A stretch of DNA of 64,000 bases from Bacillota bacterium (GTDB lineage Bacteria > Bacillota > Sulfobacillia > JAJZYS01 > JAJZLH01). The notes beneath the pieces were generated by a model. That model was not told the origin of the DNA. It made no database searches and saw only the letters and a program-made list of their open reading frames with translations. Numbering within the stretch: the first letter of the stretch is position 1; every line of letters begins with the position of its first letter. The stretch covers positions 271,879 to 335,878 of the forward strand of contig JAJZLY010000008.1 of assembly GCA_021850485.1 (NCBI GenBank). The letters are read 5' to 3'. A program made the translations under genes and the position numbers. Positions 44,338 through 53,204 of this stretch are shown here, in pieces.

Positions 44338-45885
44338 TTAGTTGTCGGTTGAGGTGCTGGAGCTGGTGGATCCTTGGACTACGGTCGTCACCTGAATGGT
44401 GGTGGCCCGCAGTCCCTCTTCACCCATGGTGCCGCTCACCGTCACCAAGTCGCCGACGGCCAGTTGATTGACGTTCAGCGGGTTGCCGCTGGGGTCGGTG
44501 ATCGTGGCCCGATGGTTCGTCTGGACGGAAACGGTCGTGCCGTCAGCTTCCTGGATCAGGACCTTTTGGTCCTCACCGAGGCCGATGATAGTGCCGGAGA
44601 TCGATGCCTGCTGCTTTTGCACGATGATCAAGGAGGCTTGGCCGCTGGAGTTTAGGTGCACGTTGACCTGACTGCCTGCTGTCACCTGGCTGAGCGGGAT
44701 GGACAGGCCGTGGAAGATGGCAGCGGCATCCGGCGCCAGCGTGTAGGTGTAGGTCTGGCCGGTGACGGTTTGGCCATAGGTCTGACCGGTCACGGTCTGG
44801 CCCTGGGAACCGTCTCCCTGGGAGTTGTCGCCGTTACCCTGCAAGGTCAAAGTCAGACTGGTCGAGGTCATCGTCGACACGGTACCCTCCACTGCCTGTT
44901 GCTCCTGCTCGCCACTGGTGCCTTGGCCACCGGAGGTGGTGGTCGCAGCTGTGTTCTCCACCGCAACCAAGATGGCGTTACCGGCGGCGTCTTCAGCGAC
45001 CGCTACCTGGTCTCCGGTCTTCAGGGCGGTTAGGGAGACCGACTGGTTGTTTTCGTAGACGATCGAGGAGCTGGCCACCGGGATGATGGCGACAGTGCCA
45101 TCTGCCTCGGTCACGGTGACGGTGCCGATGGTGGTCTCACCGTTGCTGGTGCCAGAAGCGACGCTCACACCGCTGACCGTACCGACCACCAGGGAGCTGG
45201 AGGTGGTGGCGGGCGGGGAGCCGTAGCGGCGCTGACCGCGGGCCAACATGGCCGCCATCTGGGCTCTGGTGATGGTGCCGTTCGGGCTGATGGTGGTGGC
45301 GGAAGTGCCCTTGATCAGTCCCAGTTGCACGGCGAGCGCCATGGCGCCCATGTCCTGGGCCGGGATCTGGGAGGCGTCTGTGAAGGCCGCCAGGTCTGCG
45401 GTTGAGGTGCTTTGGGCCTGAGTGTTCAGACCCATGGCGCTGATCAGCCAGACGATCACCTGCTGCCTGGTGGCGACTGCGGTCGGGTTCAAGGTGCCAG
45501 TGTTGGCCAGCACGCCCATCTGGACAGCCACTTCAATGCTGTGGGTGGCCCAGGCCGGAATGTTGGCGTCATCGGTGAACTGCAAGGTCACGCCGGTGCC
45601 GGACTGGCCGTTGCCCAGCGCCCGCACGATCAGTGCCAAGGCCTCGTCCCGGGTGAGCGGCGCGTTGGGCGCGAACAGCCCGTTGCCGACACCCTTGATG
45701 ATGCCCTGGGCGGCTAGCTGAGCCACATCCTCGGTGGCCCAAGACGCCTGCCCCATGTCTCGAAACGAAACCTGATTGCCTCCGGTCTGACCGGCGGCGA
45801 AAGCGCTGGAACCCATCGGCAGTGCCATCCCGGCTGCCACCAGGGCAGACCCGGCAACAACTGTGATCACCTGTCTAAGGCGCAT
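44338..45885 (-). CDS. SLH-anchored exported protein with DUF5666-like domains
   Basis: 515 residues: signal peptide ending near F-A-A-G, three SLH repeats (A-S-W-A-T-E-D-V, T-R-D-E-A-L-A-L-I, then I-P-A-W-A-T-H-S-I and a third set with T-R-A-Q-M-A-A-M-L), then three to four beta segments of the DUF5666 kind. A short imperfect duplication (T-V-T-G-Q-T-Y twice) lies in the middle. ATG 45885 has GAGGAGG 8 bases before it. SLH domains should anchor it to wall polymer, with the beta domains facing outward. It follows the WalRK operon on the same strand. Confidence 0.85.
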   Translation of the reverse strand: MRLRQVITVVAGSALVAAGMALPMGSSAFAAGQTGGNQVSFRDMGQASWATEDVAQLAAQGIIKGVGNGLFAPNAPLTRDEALALIVRALGNGQSGTGVTLQFTDDANIPAWATHSIEVAVQMGVLANTGTLNPTAVATRQQVIVWLISAMGLNTQAQSTSTADLAAFTDASQIPAQDMGAMALAVQLGLIKGTSATTISPNGTITRAQMAAMLARGQRRYGSPPATTSSSLVVGTVSGVSVASGTSNGETTIGTVTVTEADGTVAIIPVASSSIVYENNQSVSLTALKTGDQVAVAEDAAGNAILVAVENTAATTTSGGQGTSGEQEQQAVEGTVSTMTSTSLTLTLQGNGDNSQGDGSQGQTVTGQTYGQTVTGQTYTYTLAPDAAAIFHGLSIPLSQVTAGSQVNVHLNSSGQASLIIVQKQQASISGTIIGLGEDQKVLIQEADGTTVSVQTNHRATITDPSGNPLNVNQLAVGDLVTVSGTMGEEGLRATTIQVTTVVQGSTSSSTSTDN

Positions 45886-45931
45886 CAAATCATCCTCCTC
45901 AACCAAGCGTGAACTCGAGACCTGGATCTAT

Positions 45932-46279
45932 TTACAGAGCTTCGTAGGGCACGCCGCCTTTCGGGGGGTCGAGCGGCACCACTTCTAAAAAGAATCCGTC
46001 GGCGCTGGTCAGTCGGATCTCGCCGGCGAACACGGACACTTCGATTTCGCTTCCCTCATCCAGGGGCAGCGCCACTTCCCGGTAGAGCACCCGGTCTTGG
46101 TGCTCGGCAAAACTGCCGGTCAGGCTGAGCCGGCCCTCGGCCAACACCACGTCTTCCAGGGTCATGTCCACGCGGGCGAGCAATGCGTCGCCGAGCGCCA
46201 AGGTGCACAGCACCGCTTTCCCCTGGTGACTTCTCAGCGCCGAAAATAGCTGGCCCAGTTCCGCTTGCGCCACTGTCAT
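45932..46279 (-). CDS. Hypothetical small protein of the WalRK operon
   Basis: 115 residues, predicted mostly beta-strand (V-L-C-T-L-A-L-G-D-A-L-L-A-R-V-D, R-L-S-L-T-G, E-I-E-V-S-V-F-A-G-E-I), no signal peptide. ATG 46279 has AAGGAG 5 bases upstream. Position after yycI suggests a link to wall regulation, but I do not recognise it. Confidence 0.65.
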   Translation of the reverse strand: MTVAQAELGQLFSALRSHQGKAVLCTLALGDALLARVDMTLEDVVLAEGRLSLTGSFAEHQDRVLYREVALPLDEGSEIEVSVFAGEIRLTSADGFFLEVVPLDPPKGGVPYEAL

Positions 46280-46326
46280 CGCTCCTTAACTGACTCCCAC
46301 AGACCAGGGGACGAGAGCTCGCTCTC

Positions 46327-47109
46327 CTAAGGGATCTCCTCGCCGCTGAAGGCATCGATGCGCACCGTCTGGCCGGGGCCGACCAATACCCACTGCGGGG
46401 CCAGCAGTTGCCAGGCGCTGGTGGCCAAAGGATATACCAGCGCCATCGACTGGACGCGGCCGCTGCCACCGGTGGCCGCCTCGTAGGCCACTGCCTCGGC
46501 CGCCGACAGCAGGCTGGCCCGGCCGCCTGCGCTCTGGGCCTGATTCAGCCGGACTTGAACCAGCCAGTCCTTGGCTGGCCCTTCCACCACCACGGCGCTG
46601 GCCCCGGCCACCGGTACTCCGTTGACGCTTTCGCCGAACACCACGCTGAGCGTGGATCCGGCCTTGAGCACCGTTCGCTCGCTGAGGCCGCTCGGCAGCT
46701 GCAAGGCGGTGAGCAGGCTTTGGGCCGCACTGATCGCCGCCGCCTGGCCGACCACCGGCAACTCCGCCGGCGACGGCGCCAGCACCACCCAGACCGCACC
46801 ATCGGGCTCTTGGCTGACGGACTCCTGACCGCGCTGGTAGCGGATGGCACCGCTTGGCTGAAGCACGCCTTTGGGCACAGAGCCAAAGAGCGTGAGCGCC
46901 ACCTGGGCGGCACTGACCAAGCGCATGCGAACCACGGGCAAGTCGTGAACGCCAGCACCCAAAGGGTTGGCGACCGCGCCCGGCGGCAAGGTAGCGACCG
47001 TGCCTTGGCCAGAGGAGATCGGTCCGCTGACTTGCAGCAGGCTGAATAAGAACACATCGACAGCCAGGAAGATGCCGATCAAGAGCCGGCGGGCACCAAC
47101 CCAGCCCAT
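46327..47109 (-). CDS. YycI-like regulator of WalK
   Basis: 260 residues: one N-terminal membrane helix (R-L-L-I-G-I-F-L-A-V-D-V-F-L-F) and an extracellular two-domain body rich in small residues, the length and topology of YycI. In Bacillus, YycH and YycI dampen WalK through membrane contacts. It overlaps the YycH-like gene by one base in the operon walR-walK-yycH-yycI. Sequence similarity is weak; the call rests on order, topology and length. Confidence 0.7.
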   Translation of the reverse strand: MGWVGARRLLIGIFLAVDVFLFSLLQVSGPISSGQGTVATLPPGAVANPLGAGVHDLPVVRMRLVSAAQVALTLFGSVPKGVLQPSGAIRYQRGQESVSQEPDGAVWVVLAPSPAELPVVGQAAAISAAQSLLTALQLPSGLSERTVLKAGSTLSVVFGESVNGVPVAGASAVVVEGPAKDWLVQVRLNQAQSAGGRASLLSAAEAVAYEAATGGSGRVQSMALVYPLATSAWQLLAPQWVLVGPGQTVRIDAFSGEEIP

Positions 47110-48278
47110 CAGCCGGCGCCGCCGCTGACCAAGACCTCCTGGCCGCTGGCTTCCACCACCAGGGCGCCCACAGCGAGCCGGCCAGCGTCGTTGACCTCAA
47201 CCGGCACCACGGCCACAAGCCCCCGGCTGAGAGTCGGGCTGAGGGCGAGCGTGAGGGCCGCAATGGAAAAGGGCTGCACTCCCGAGACCAGCACCCCGAG
47301 GCCAGCCGAACGGGCACTGACCACAGAACTCTGGGCGAACTGCACACTGGCTGCGCTCGGTCCCAGCACCACCAGCCGGTCCACGGTCAGGGCCAAGGAC
47401 ACTGTGGACTGCCTGCCACCAGTCGTCACCGCACTGACCGTCAGGTCCGGCGTGAACCCGGGATGACTGCTCACGAAGCTCTCTGCGGCGCTGACCGCAC
47501 TCAGGCCAAAGAAGTCGGGGGCAGCCGATCCGAAGGATACCTGGAAGGCACCGGAGCGCTCCACATGCAACACCGTGGCGCCGTCCGTATAGGCGACGCC
47601 GTCCGCGCCCTCGTCGATGGCCTGCACGCTGAGCGGCAGCGGCAAGAAGGACGGCACCAGCTGGTCGACGGGAACAGGCGCAGCCACCACCTGACCTGCC
47701 GGCAGACTGCCGCTGGCCGCAGAGAGCAACGGATGGGCAGCCGACGGAGTACCAGCGGCCAGGGCCTGCGGCAGTCGAGCCGCGAACTCAGCCGACACTG
47801 TCGCACTGAGCGGCTGCTGGTGCCAAATGCCGCTCGCCAGCCAGAGCACAACCGGGTGGTTACCAAGGGTCAGTACGATCAGGCTGAGATCGCTGACCGC
47901 TGGCCTGGAGGTGAAGGGAACCTGGCTGGGCCAGACCACTGCCACCGCCGCCGGCGCCTGATGAATCGCACTCAGGGCAAGTGCAGCGCTGATCGGCTGG
48001 CCTCCACTCAGCGCTGGCAAGGCGCTGGCCCAGGTGACCCAAAGCCGTCGGTAGCCTGGCATCGACGGCAGTTCCAGGGCCGCCTTGGGCGCGATCAGCT
48101 CAATCGCCAGCGGTAAGGGCTCCACCACCGCCACCGGTGGCGGCGGGGTGTACGCCGTGTGCGTGGGCAGATAGGCGAGGGACGGCAGCGACAGCCATAG
48201 CCGCCCCACCAGGGCGACCGACAAGAAGACCAGGGCGGTCAAGGCGGATCCTTCCACCCAGTTGGTCCAGCGGTTCAC
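47109..48278 (-). CDS. YycH-like regulator of WalK
   Basis: 389 residues: a membrane helix near the N-terminus (A-L-T-A-L-V-F-L-S-V-A-L-V-G) and a long extracellular part with alternating strands, as in YycH (usually about 440 residues). It overlaps walK by 4 bases and the YycI-like gene by one base. Role by analogy: adjusts WalK activity and thus cell-wall hydrolase expression. Confidence 0.7.
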   Translation of the reverse strand: MNRWTNWVEGSALTALVFLSVALVGRLWLSLPSLAYLPTHTAYTPPPPVAVVEPLPLAIELIAPKAALELPSMPGYRRLWVTWASALPALSGGQPISAALALSAIHQAPAAVAVVWPSQVPFTSRPAVSDLSLIVLTLGNHPVVLWLASGIWHQQPLSATVSAEFAARLPQALAAGTPSAAHPLLSAASGSLPAGQVVAAPVPVDQLVPSFLPLPLSVQAIDEGADGVAYTDGATVLHVERSGAFQVSFGSAAPDFFGLSAVSAAESFVSSHPGFTPDLTVSAVTTGGRQSTVSLALTVDRLVVLGPSAASVQFAQSSVVSARSAGLGVLVSGVQPFSIAALTLALSPTLSRGLVAVVPVEVNDAGRLAVGALVVEASGQEVLVSGGAG

Positions 48279-50044
48279 CGCCCGCTCCCGGCCGCCTGCG
48301 TTGGCTGCCAGCGCGGCAGACTGATGCGGACCAGGGTCCCGCCCTCTTTGCGGTTGGTGATCTTGATCTGACCGCCGTGGGCGACCACGATCTCCTTGGC
48401 GATGGAAAGGCCGAGCCCGGTTCCGCCGACGTCTCGACTGCGCGCCGTGTCCACCCGGTAGAAGCGTTCAAAGACGTGCGCCAAGCTGGCTGGTGGGATG
48501 CCTGGCCCCCGGTCGGATATGGAGATCTCGACCAGGTCGCCAGTAGGGCGCGTGGCCAAGGTCACGGTGCCAGCGGGCGGTGAGTAGCTGATCGCATTCA
48601 TCAGCACATTGATCAGGACCTGAGTGAGGCGGTCGAGATCACCGGGTACGCGAAGCTGCGCATCGGGCAAAACGCTGTCGACGATCACCGCGCGCTCTTG
48701 GGCCTGGGTGGCCACCGCCGCCTTCGCCCGCTGCACTAGGTCGACCACCGCCACTGGCTCTCGGTGCAGCGCCAGTTGCTGACTGTCGGCCTGAGACAAG
48801 GTGAGCAGGTCCTGGACCAATCGCACCATGCGGTCGGTTTCAAAAAGCGCTACCCCGACGAATCGCTGCCGCAGGCTGGGTCTCAGCGCTCGTTCTGAAC
48901 TGAGGGTTTCCAGGTAGCTTTTGAGCGAGGTCAGCGGCGTCTTCAGCTCGTGGCCGACATCAGCCACAAACCGCCGGCGCATCTCGTTCAAGCTGGCCTC
49001 CTCCGTAACGTCCTGGATCGTCACCACCCAGGCCGCCAGCGCTGCCGCTGGCCTACCTTCCACCCGCAGCACCCGGCTTTGGCCTTGGCTCGTCCAGCTG
49101 ATAAAGCGAGGCCCCGTGGTCTTTGCGGTGAGCAACTCGAGCCCGGCCAGTTCCGCCGCTGGCCGGTCGAGCAGGGTCTCGGCCGCCGGATTGGAAAACA
49201 GCACCGCTCCATCTGGACCAAGCGCCACCACGCCGTCTCGGATGTTGAACAGCACGGCCTCCAGCTTCTCCCGCTCCCGGCCGATGGTCTCCAACGTTCC
49301 CTGCAAGGTCAGGGTCATCTCATCGAAGGCCCGCCCCAGCTGGCCCAGGTCGTCGTCCGGCCAGCCCTGGTCCGGCGGTGGATCGAACTGGCCACTGCCC
49401 ACCCTGTGCACCCGGCTGGCCAAGCGGCGGATCGGACCGGCCATCAGCCGGGACAGCAAGATGCCAGCGATCACGGCCAGCAGCAGGCTGAACACCGTGG
49501 CTAAAAGTAAGATCTGACGGATGTTGGTGATGGCAGCCACCACCGGCGTGAGCAGTGCGGTCATCAGCACGGCCCCGACCAGATGCCCTTGGGCCAGCAC
49601 CGGCAGCGCCACCTCGGCCACGGGCTGCCCGCCTTGGTGCGCGTAGCCGCTGACCCGCTTGCCGCGCAGGGCGTCTGCCACCAGCGGCGAGGCCAGGCGG
49701 CTGCCGATCTCGCTTTGCAAGGCACCGGAGGTTCCGACCACAATCGCCTGGCTGTTCACCACCACCACGGTTTGGCCGCCGACCGCCCCGAACTGGGCGA
49801 TCTCCGGCGAGAGGTCGAGTGTCGAACTGGGCTGGGCCAAATTCGGCTCCAGCACACTGCCCAACAGCGCCGCCTGGGTGGAGAGGTTGACGGTGAAAGA
49901 GGTCAGATAATAGCGGTTGAGGGAGGTGAGCAGGTAGCTGCCGCCGACCTCCATCGTGAGCAGGACCAGCAGCAAGCTGACCAGCAGCATCCGCCACTGG
50001 ACGCCAATTGGGGCGAACAGGCGTCTAGAGAGGCTCCAGTTCAA
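48275..50044 (-). CDS. walK: WalK-type sensor histidine kinase
   Basis: 589 residues: TM1 (about 17-37), an extracellular domain, TM2 (about 176-200), a HAMP linker, a PAS domain (about 255-345), then a HisKA domain with H365 in D-V-G-H-E-L-K-T-P-L and an HATPase_c domain with G-G-T-G-L-G-L-S-I-A-K-E-I. The order TM-extracellular-TM-HAMP-PAS-kinase is that of WalK, which senses wall synthesis state. It overlaps walR by 20 bases and is followed by yycH/yycI-like genes. Confidence 0.88.
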   Translation of the reverse strand: MNWSLSRRLFAPIGVQWRMLLVSLLLVLLTMEVGGSYLLTSLNRYYLTSFTVNLSTQAALLGSVLEPNLAQPSSTLDLSPEIAQFGAVGGQTVVVVNSQAIVVGTSGALQSEIGSRLASPLVADALRGKRVSGYAHQGGQPVAEVALPVLAQGHLVGAVLMTALLTPVVAAITNIRQILLLATVFSLLLAVIAGILLSRLMAGPIRRLASRVHRVGSGQFDPPPDQGWPDDDLGQLGRAFDEMTLTLQGTLETIGREREKLEAVLFNIRDGVVALGPDGAVLFSNPAAETLLDRPAAELAGLELLTAKTTGPRFISWTSQGQSRVLRVEGRPAAALAAWVVTIQDVTEEASLNEMRRRFVADVGHELKTPLTSLKSYLETLSSERALRPSLRQRFVGVALFETDRMVRLVQDLLTLSQADSQQLALHREPVAVVDLVQRAKAAVATQAQERAVIVDSVLPDAQLRVPGDLDRLTQVLINVLMNAISYSPPAGTVTLATRPTGDLVEISISDRGPGIPPASLAHVFERFYRVDTARSRDVGGTGLGLSIAKEIVVAHGGQIKITNRKEGGTLVRISLPRWQPTQAAGSGR

Positions 50045-50711
50045 GGTAATATCCCCGGCCGCGTCTGGTCTTGATGGTGATCGGGTGGCTGGGGTCGGTT
50101 TCGATCTTGGCCCTAAGCCGGCGGATCGTCACGTCGACCAGCCGGGCACTGCCGCTGAGCGACCCCCACACCGCCGTCCTCAAGTCGTCGCGGCTGAGCA
50201 CCTGACCGGGATGGGTGGCCAGCACCTGCAGCAGAGAGAACTCGCGCCCGGTCAGCGCCACCACCTTTCGTCCCTGGGTCAAGGTGTAGGCGGCCGGGTC
50301 TAATAAGAGCTTCCCGACGGCCAACTGCTCGCCCGTGCGCTGGCGCGGCCGAGTGGTCCGGCGGATCAGCGCCCTGGCCCTGGCCACCACCTCTCGCACC
50401 GAAAACGGCTTCACCACGTAGTCGTCGGCGCCGATTTCCAGCCCCACCACCCGGTCAGTTTCATCGGCCTTGGCGGTCAGGATCATGATCGGCACCTCGG
50501 AGTGGCGGCGGATCTCGCGGCAGACGGCGATGCCGTCCAGGCCGGGCAGCATCAGATCCAAGATGACCAGATCAGGCGGCATCATCTCGACCCGGCGCAG
50601 CGCCTCCAGGCCATCTCCGGCCCCTTGCACCTCGAAGCCTTCCTTCTCCAGGTGATAGGCCAAAATGTCGACGATCGGCTGCTCGTCGTCGACAATCAGC
50701 ACCCGGGTCAT
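50025..50711 (-). CDS. walR: WalR-type OmpR-family response regulator
   Basis: 228 residues: receiver domain with V-D-D-E near the N-terminus, phospho-acceptor D52 in V-I-L-D-L-M-L-P, and K in V-V-K-P-F; then a winged-helix DNA-binding domain ending R-R-G-R-G-Y-Y-L. ATG 50711 overlaps the stop of the upstream PLP enzyme gene by 4 bases, an unusual head for a wal operon. Predicted to control wall-metabolism genes after phosphorylation by WalK. Confidence 0.9.
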   Translation of the reverse strand: MTRVLIVDDEQPIVDILAYHLEKEGFEVQGAGDGLEALRRVEMMPPDLVILDLMLPGLDGIAVCREIRRHSEVPIMILTAKADETDRVVGLEIGADDYVVKPFSVREVVARARALIRRTTRPRQRTGEQLAVGKLLLDPAAYTLTQGRKVVALTGREFSLLQVLATHPGQVLSRDDLRTAVWGSLSGSARLVDVTIRRLRAKIETDPSHPITIKTRRGRGYYLELEPL

Positions 50712-51871
50712 GACACTGCCGCCAGGGCCTGAGCCAGGTCTTGCCACAGATCGGCCACCTGCTCGATGCCCACAGACAGTCGGATCAGTCCCTCTGTCAC
50801 GCCGATGGCGGCCTTTTGCGCAGCACCAAGCGAGCGGTGACTGGTCAAGCCGGGGTGGCTGACCGTGGTCGCCACGTCGCCCAGGCTGGGTGCCAAGACG
50901 ATCAGGCGCAGTCCTCGGATCAAGGTGTTCGCCCGCTGCTCGCTGCCGACATCGAAGGCCAAGAGCGCACCAGGCGAAAGCAGATCCATCTTCCAGGATT
51001 GGTCGGACCCTAGCGACGGGTAATAGGTGGCCTTGACCGCCGGGTGCGCATCCAGGTGGCGGGCCAGGTCACTGGCGTTGGCGACGGCCTGCTGCTGGCG
51101 GACGAATAGGGTTTTCGCCCCCTCCAGGGCCAGCCAGGCGGCGCGCGCATCGGCGACCATGCCGAGCCGACCCCGCAGCCGAGCGGCTTCGGCCACCAGC
51201 TCTTGGCGGCCCACGACGGCCCCCAAGATGACGTGGGCATGGCCAGAGATGGCCTTGGTTAGAGAGTGCACCACCACGTCTGCGCCCCGATCCAGCGGCC
51301 GGCAACAGACCGGGGTGGCGAAGGTGTTGTCCACCACCAGCCGGGCGCCTGTTTCCCGGCAATGCTGGGCCAGCCGACCCAGCGGGCTGGGCCGGCACAA
51401 GGGGTTGGAAATGCTCTCGACCAATACGCCCTCGCCGGCGGCAAAAGACGGCAAGGAGTCGGCCCAGGGGTCGAACGCGGAAATCGGGCGTCTGCTGGCG
51501 ATCTCGGTCTGAATCAGATCCAAGGTGCCGCCATAGAGGTGGTGGGCATACCACAGTCGCTGCCCGGGAGCGCAGGTCGCCTCCATCGCCAACCACAGTG
51601 CCGCCTGCCCGGACGAGCAGGCGATGCCGGCCTCGGCCCCTTCCAGGGCCGCCACCTGCTGGCCGAGCGCTAGGGTGTTCGGATTCTCCATCCGGCTGTA
51701 CACGAAGTCGCCAGGTGTCGTGAAGGCCTGGTCCACCGTCTCCAAGTCTGGGAAGACAAACACACTCGTTCCGTAGATGGGGGCCACCAGCGGCGGCTGG
51801 CGCACTTCGACCACAGGCGGGTGGACCGCCTGGGTAGCAGGGTCGACGCTGGGCAGGTCCTTGTCGATCAT
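50708..51871 (-). CDS. PLP-dependent trans-sulfuration family enzyme
   Basis: 387 residues of the Cys/Met-metabolism PLP family: Y-S-R-M-x-N-P-T-like S-R-M-E-N-P-N-T, G-I-A-C-S-S-G-Q-A-A, V-V-D-N-T-F-A-T-P, and the PLP-lysine in H-S-L-T-K-A-I-S-G-H. It could be a cystathionine synthase/lyase, O-acetylhomoserine sulfhydrylase or methionine gamma-lyase; the active-site variant does not decide. ATG 51871 is preferred to an upstream arginine-rich extension. Confidence 0.87.
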   Translation of the reverse strand: MIDKDLPSVDPATQAVHPPVVEVRQPPLVAPIYGTSVFVFPDLETVDQAFTTPGDFVYSRMENPNTLALGQQVAALEGAEAGIACSSGQAALWLAMEATCAPGQRLWYAHHLYGGTLDLIQTEIASRRPISAFDPWADSLPSFAAGEGVLVESISNPLCRPSPLGRLAQHCRETGARLVVDNTFATPVCCRPLDRGADVVVHSLTKAISGHAHVILGAVVGRQELVAEAARLRGRLGMVADARAAWLALEGAKTLFVRQQQAVANASDLARHLDAHPAVKATYYPSLGSDQSWKMDLLSPGALLAFDVGSEQRANTLIRGLRLIVLAPSLGDVATTVSHPGLTSHRSLGAAQKAAIGVTEGLIRLSVGIEQVADLWQDLAQALAAVS

Positions 51872-52068
51872 TTGATTCAGATTAGCGTCCCTGCGGCCGA
51901 GTCCTTCACTCGAGCGGCGGCGGTGCACCGTCTGGCCCTGGCGGCCATTGCCACTGGCGGTCCGATTCGATGGTTCATGAACGGCGGGGTCAGTTCTGAG
52001 TGGTACTAGCCTTGACGGTGGAACCTGGCAGGCCTAGTGTTTCCGGCAACTCCGTGGAGGTGGTTTAG

Positions 52069-52845
52069 ATGCGCGTTGCCTTGGCCGGAGTGGGCATGAT
52101 CGGCACCTCCCTGGCTCTGGACTTGAGGGCCCTCGGCCACCAGGTGTGGGGCTACGATCCAGACCCAGAGCACCTGGCCGAGGCTCAGGCCATGGGCGCC
52201 TTAGACGGCGGCCTGCCACAACTGGCCGGCAGCTTCGACCTGATCTTGCTGGCGGCGCCGCCCCAGGCCTGTCTGGAGTTAGTGCAAAGTCCGTGCCAGG
52301 CACCTTTGTGGCTGGACGTGGCCTCAGTGAAGGCTCCGATCGTAGCGGCGGCGATGGCCCGCGCTGTGCCCTTCGTTGGCGGCCACCCCCTGGCCGGCAA
52401 TGCCGGGTCCGGACCGCAAGCGGCGACCGCCGGCTTGTTCCAAAACCGCGGCTTCGCCCTATGTCCTGGTGGTGGACCCTTGACCCAGGCCATCTCGCTG
52501 GTACAGTCGCTGGGAGCCCATCCGTTCGTGCTCAGCGCCGAGGTCCATGATCGTGAGGTGGCTGCCAGCTCGCACGTCTTGTACCTGCTCAGCGCAGCCC
52601 TGGCTCGACGCCTAGCCGAGACAGCGCCCGAGCTGATCGGCCCGGCCGCCCATGAGTGGCTTCGTCTGGCCAGCGCTCCGGCGGCTCTCTATCAGGAGAT
52701 CTTGACACTCAACCATGACGCCGTGACGGTGGCATTGGACGACCTGATGGCAGAGGCCCGCCGCCTTGTGGACCGTGGCGCTTACGAATCAGCCGAGCAG
52801 CTCGCCCAAAAGATCCGAGAAAGGTGGGAGTCAGATGCCGGTTAG
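52069..52845 (+). CDS. tyrA: Prephenate dehydrogenase-like protein
   Basis: 258 residues. N-terminal Rossmann G-V-G-M-I-G-T-S-L-A-L-D-L, then V-A-S-V-K, the catalytic H in G-G-H-P-L-A-G, and a helical dimerisation domain with H-D-R-E-V-A-A-S-S-H. It oxidatively decarboxylates prephenate to 4-hydroxyphenylpyruvate with NAD(P). ATG 52069 has GGAGG about 10 bases upstream. It overlaps aroH by 11 bases; the pair forms a tyrosine branch. Confidence 0.88.
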   Translation: MRVALAGVGMIGTSLALDLRALGHQVWGYDPDPEHLAEAQAMGALDGGLPQLAGSFDLILLAAPPQACLELVQSPCQAPLWLDVASVKAPIVAAAMARAVPFVGGHPLAGNAGSGPQAATAGLFQNRGFALCPGGGPLTQAISLVQSLGAHPFVLSAEVHDREVAASSHVLYLLSAALARRLAETAPELIGPAAHEWLRLASAPAALYQEILTLNHDAVTVALDDLMAEARRLVDRGAYESAEQLAQKIRERWESDAG

Positions 52846-53203
52846 CGGGGTGCGCGGTGCTACCGTCGCTGCTGCCAACGAGGCTCATGCCATCTGGGAC
52901 GCCACCGAGGAGCTCCTGGTGGAGCTCACCCGCTTAAACGCCATCGAGCAGAAAGAGGTGGTGGCCGCCTTTTTCACCATGACACCGGACCTGAACGCAG
53001 CCTACCCCGCCTACGCCGCCCGCCGCCTGGGCTGGACCCAGGTACCGCTTCTGGGAGCGGTGGAGACAGCCGTGCCGGGCATGCCTGAGCGGATGATTAG
53101 GGTCCTGATTGAAGTGGAGCGGCCCCAGCGCCAGGTGCTGACCGCAGCCTACCTGCACGGCACGCTCAGCCTGCGACCGGACTTGGCCCCGCCAGAGGAC
53201 TGA
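52835..53203 (+). CDS. aroH: Chorismate mutase, AroH type
   Basis: 122 residues of the trimeric AroH fold: V-R-G-A-T at the N-terminus carries the catalytic Arg, with E-E-L-L-V-E-L, A-A-F-F-T-M-T-P-D-L-N-A-A-Y-P and R-V-L-I-E-V-E. It converts chorismate to prephenate. ATG 52835 lies within the last codons of tyrA, so the two steps are translationally coupled. Confidence 0.92.
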   Translation: MPVSGVRGATVAAANEAHAIWDATEELLVELTRLNAIEQKEVVAAFFTMTPDLNAAYPAYAARRLGWTQVPLLGAVETAVPGMPERMIRVLIEVERPQRQVLTAAYLHGTLSLRPDLAPPED

Positions 53204-53204
53204 C

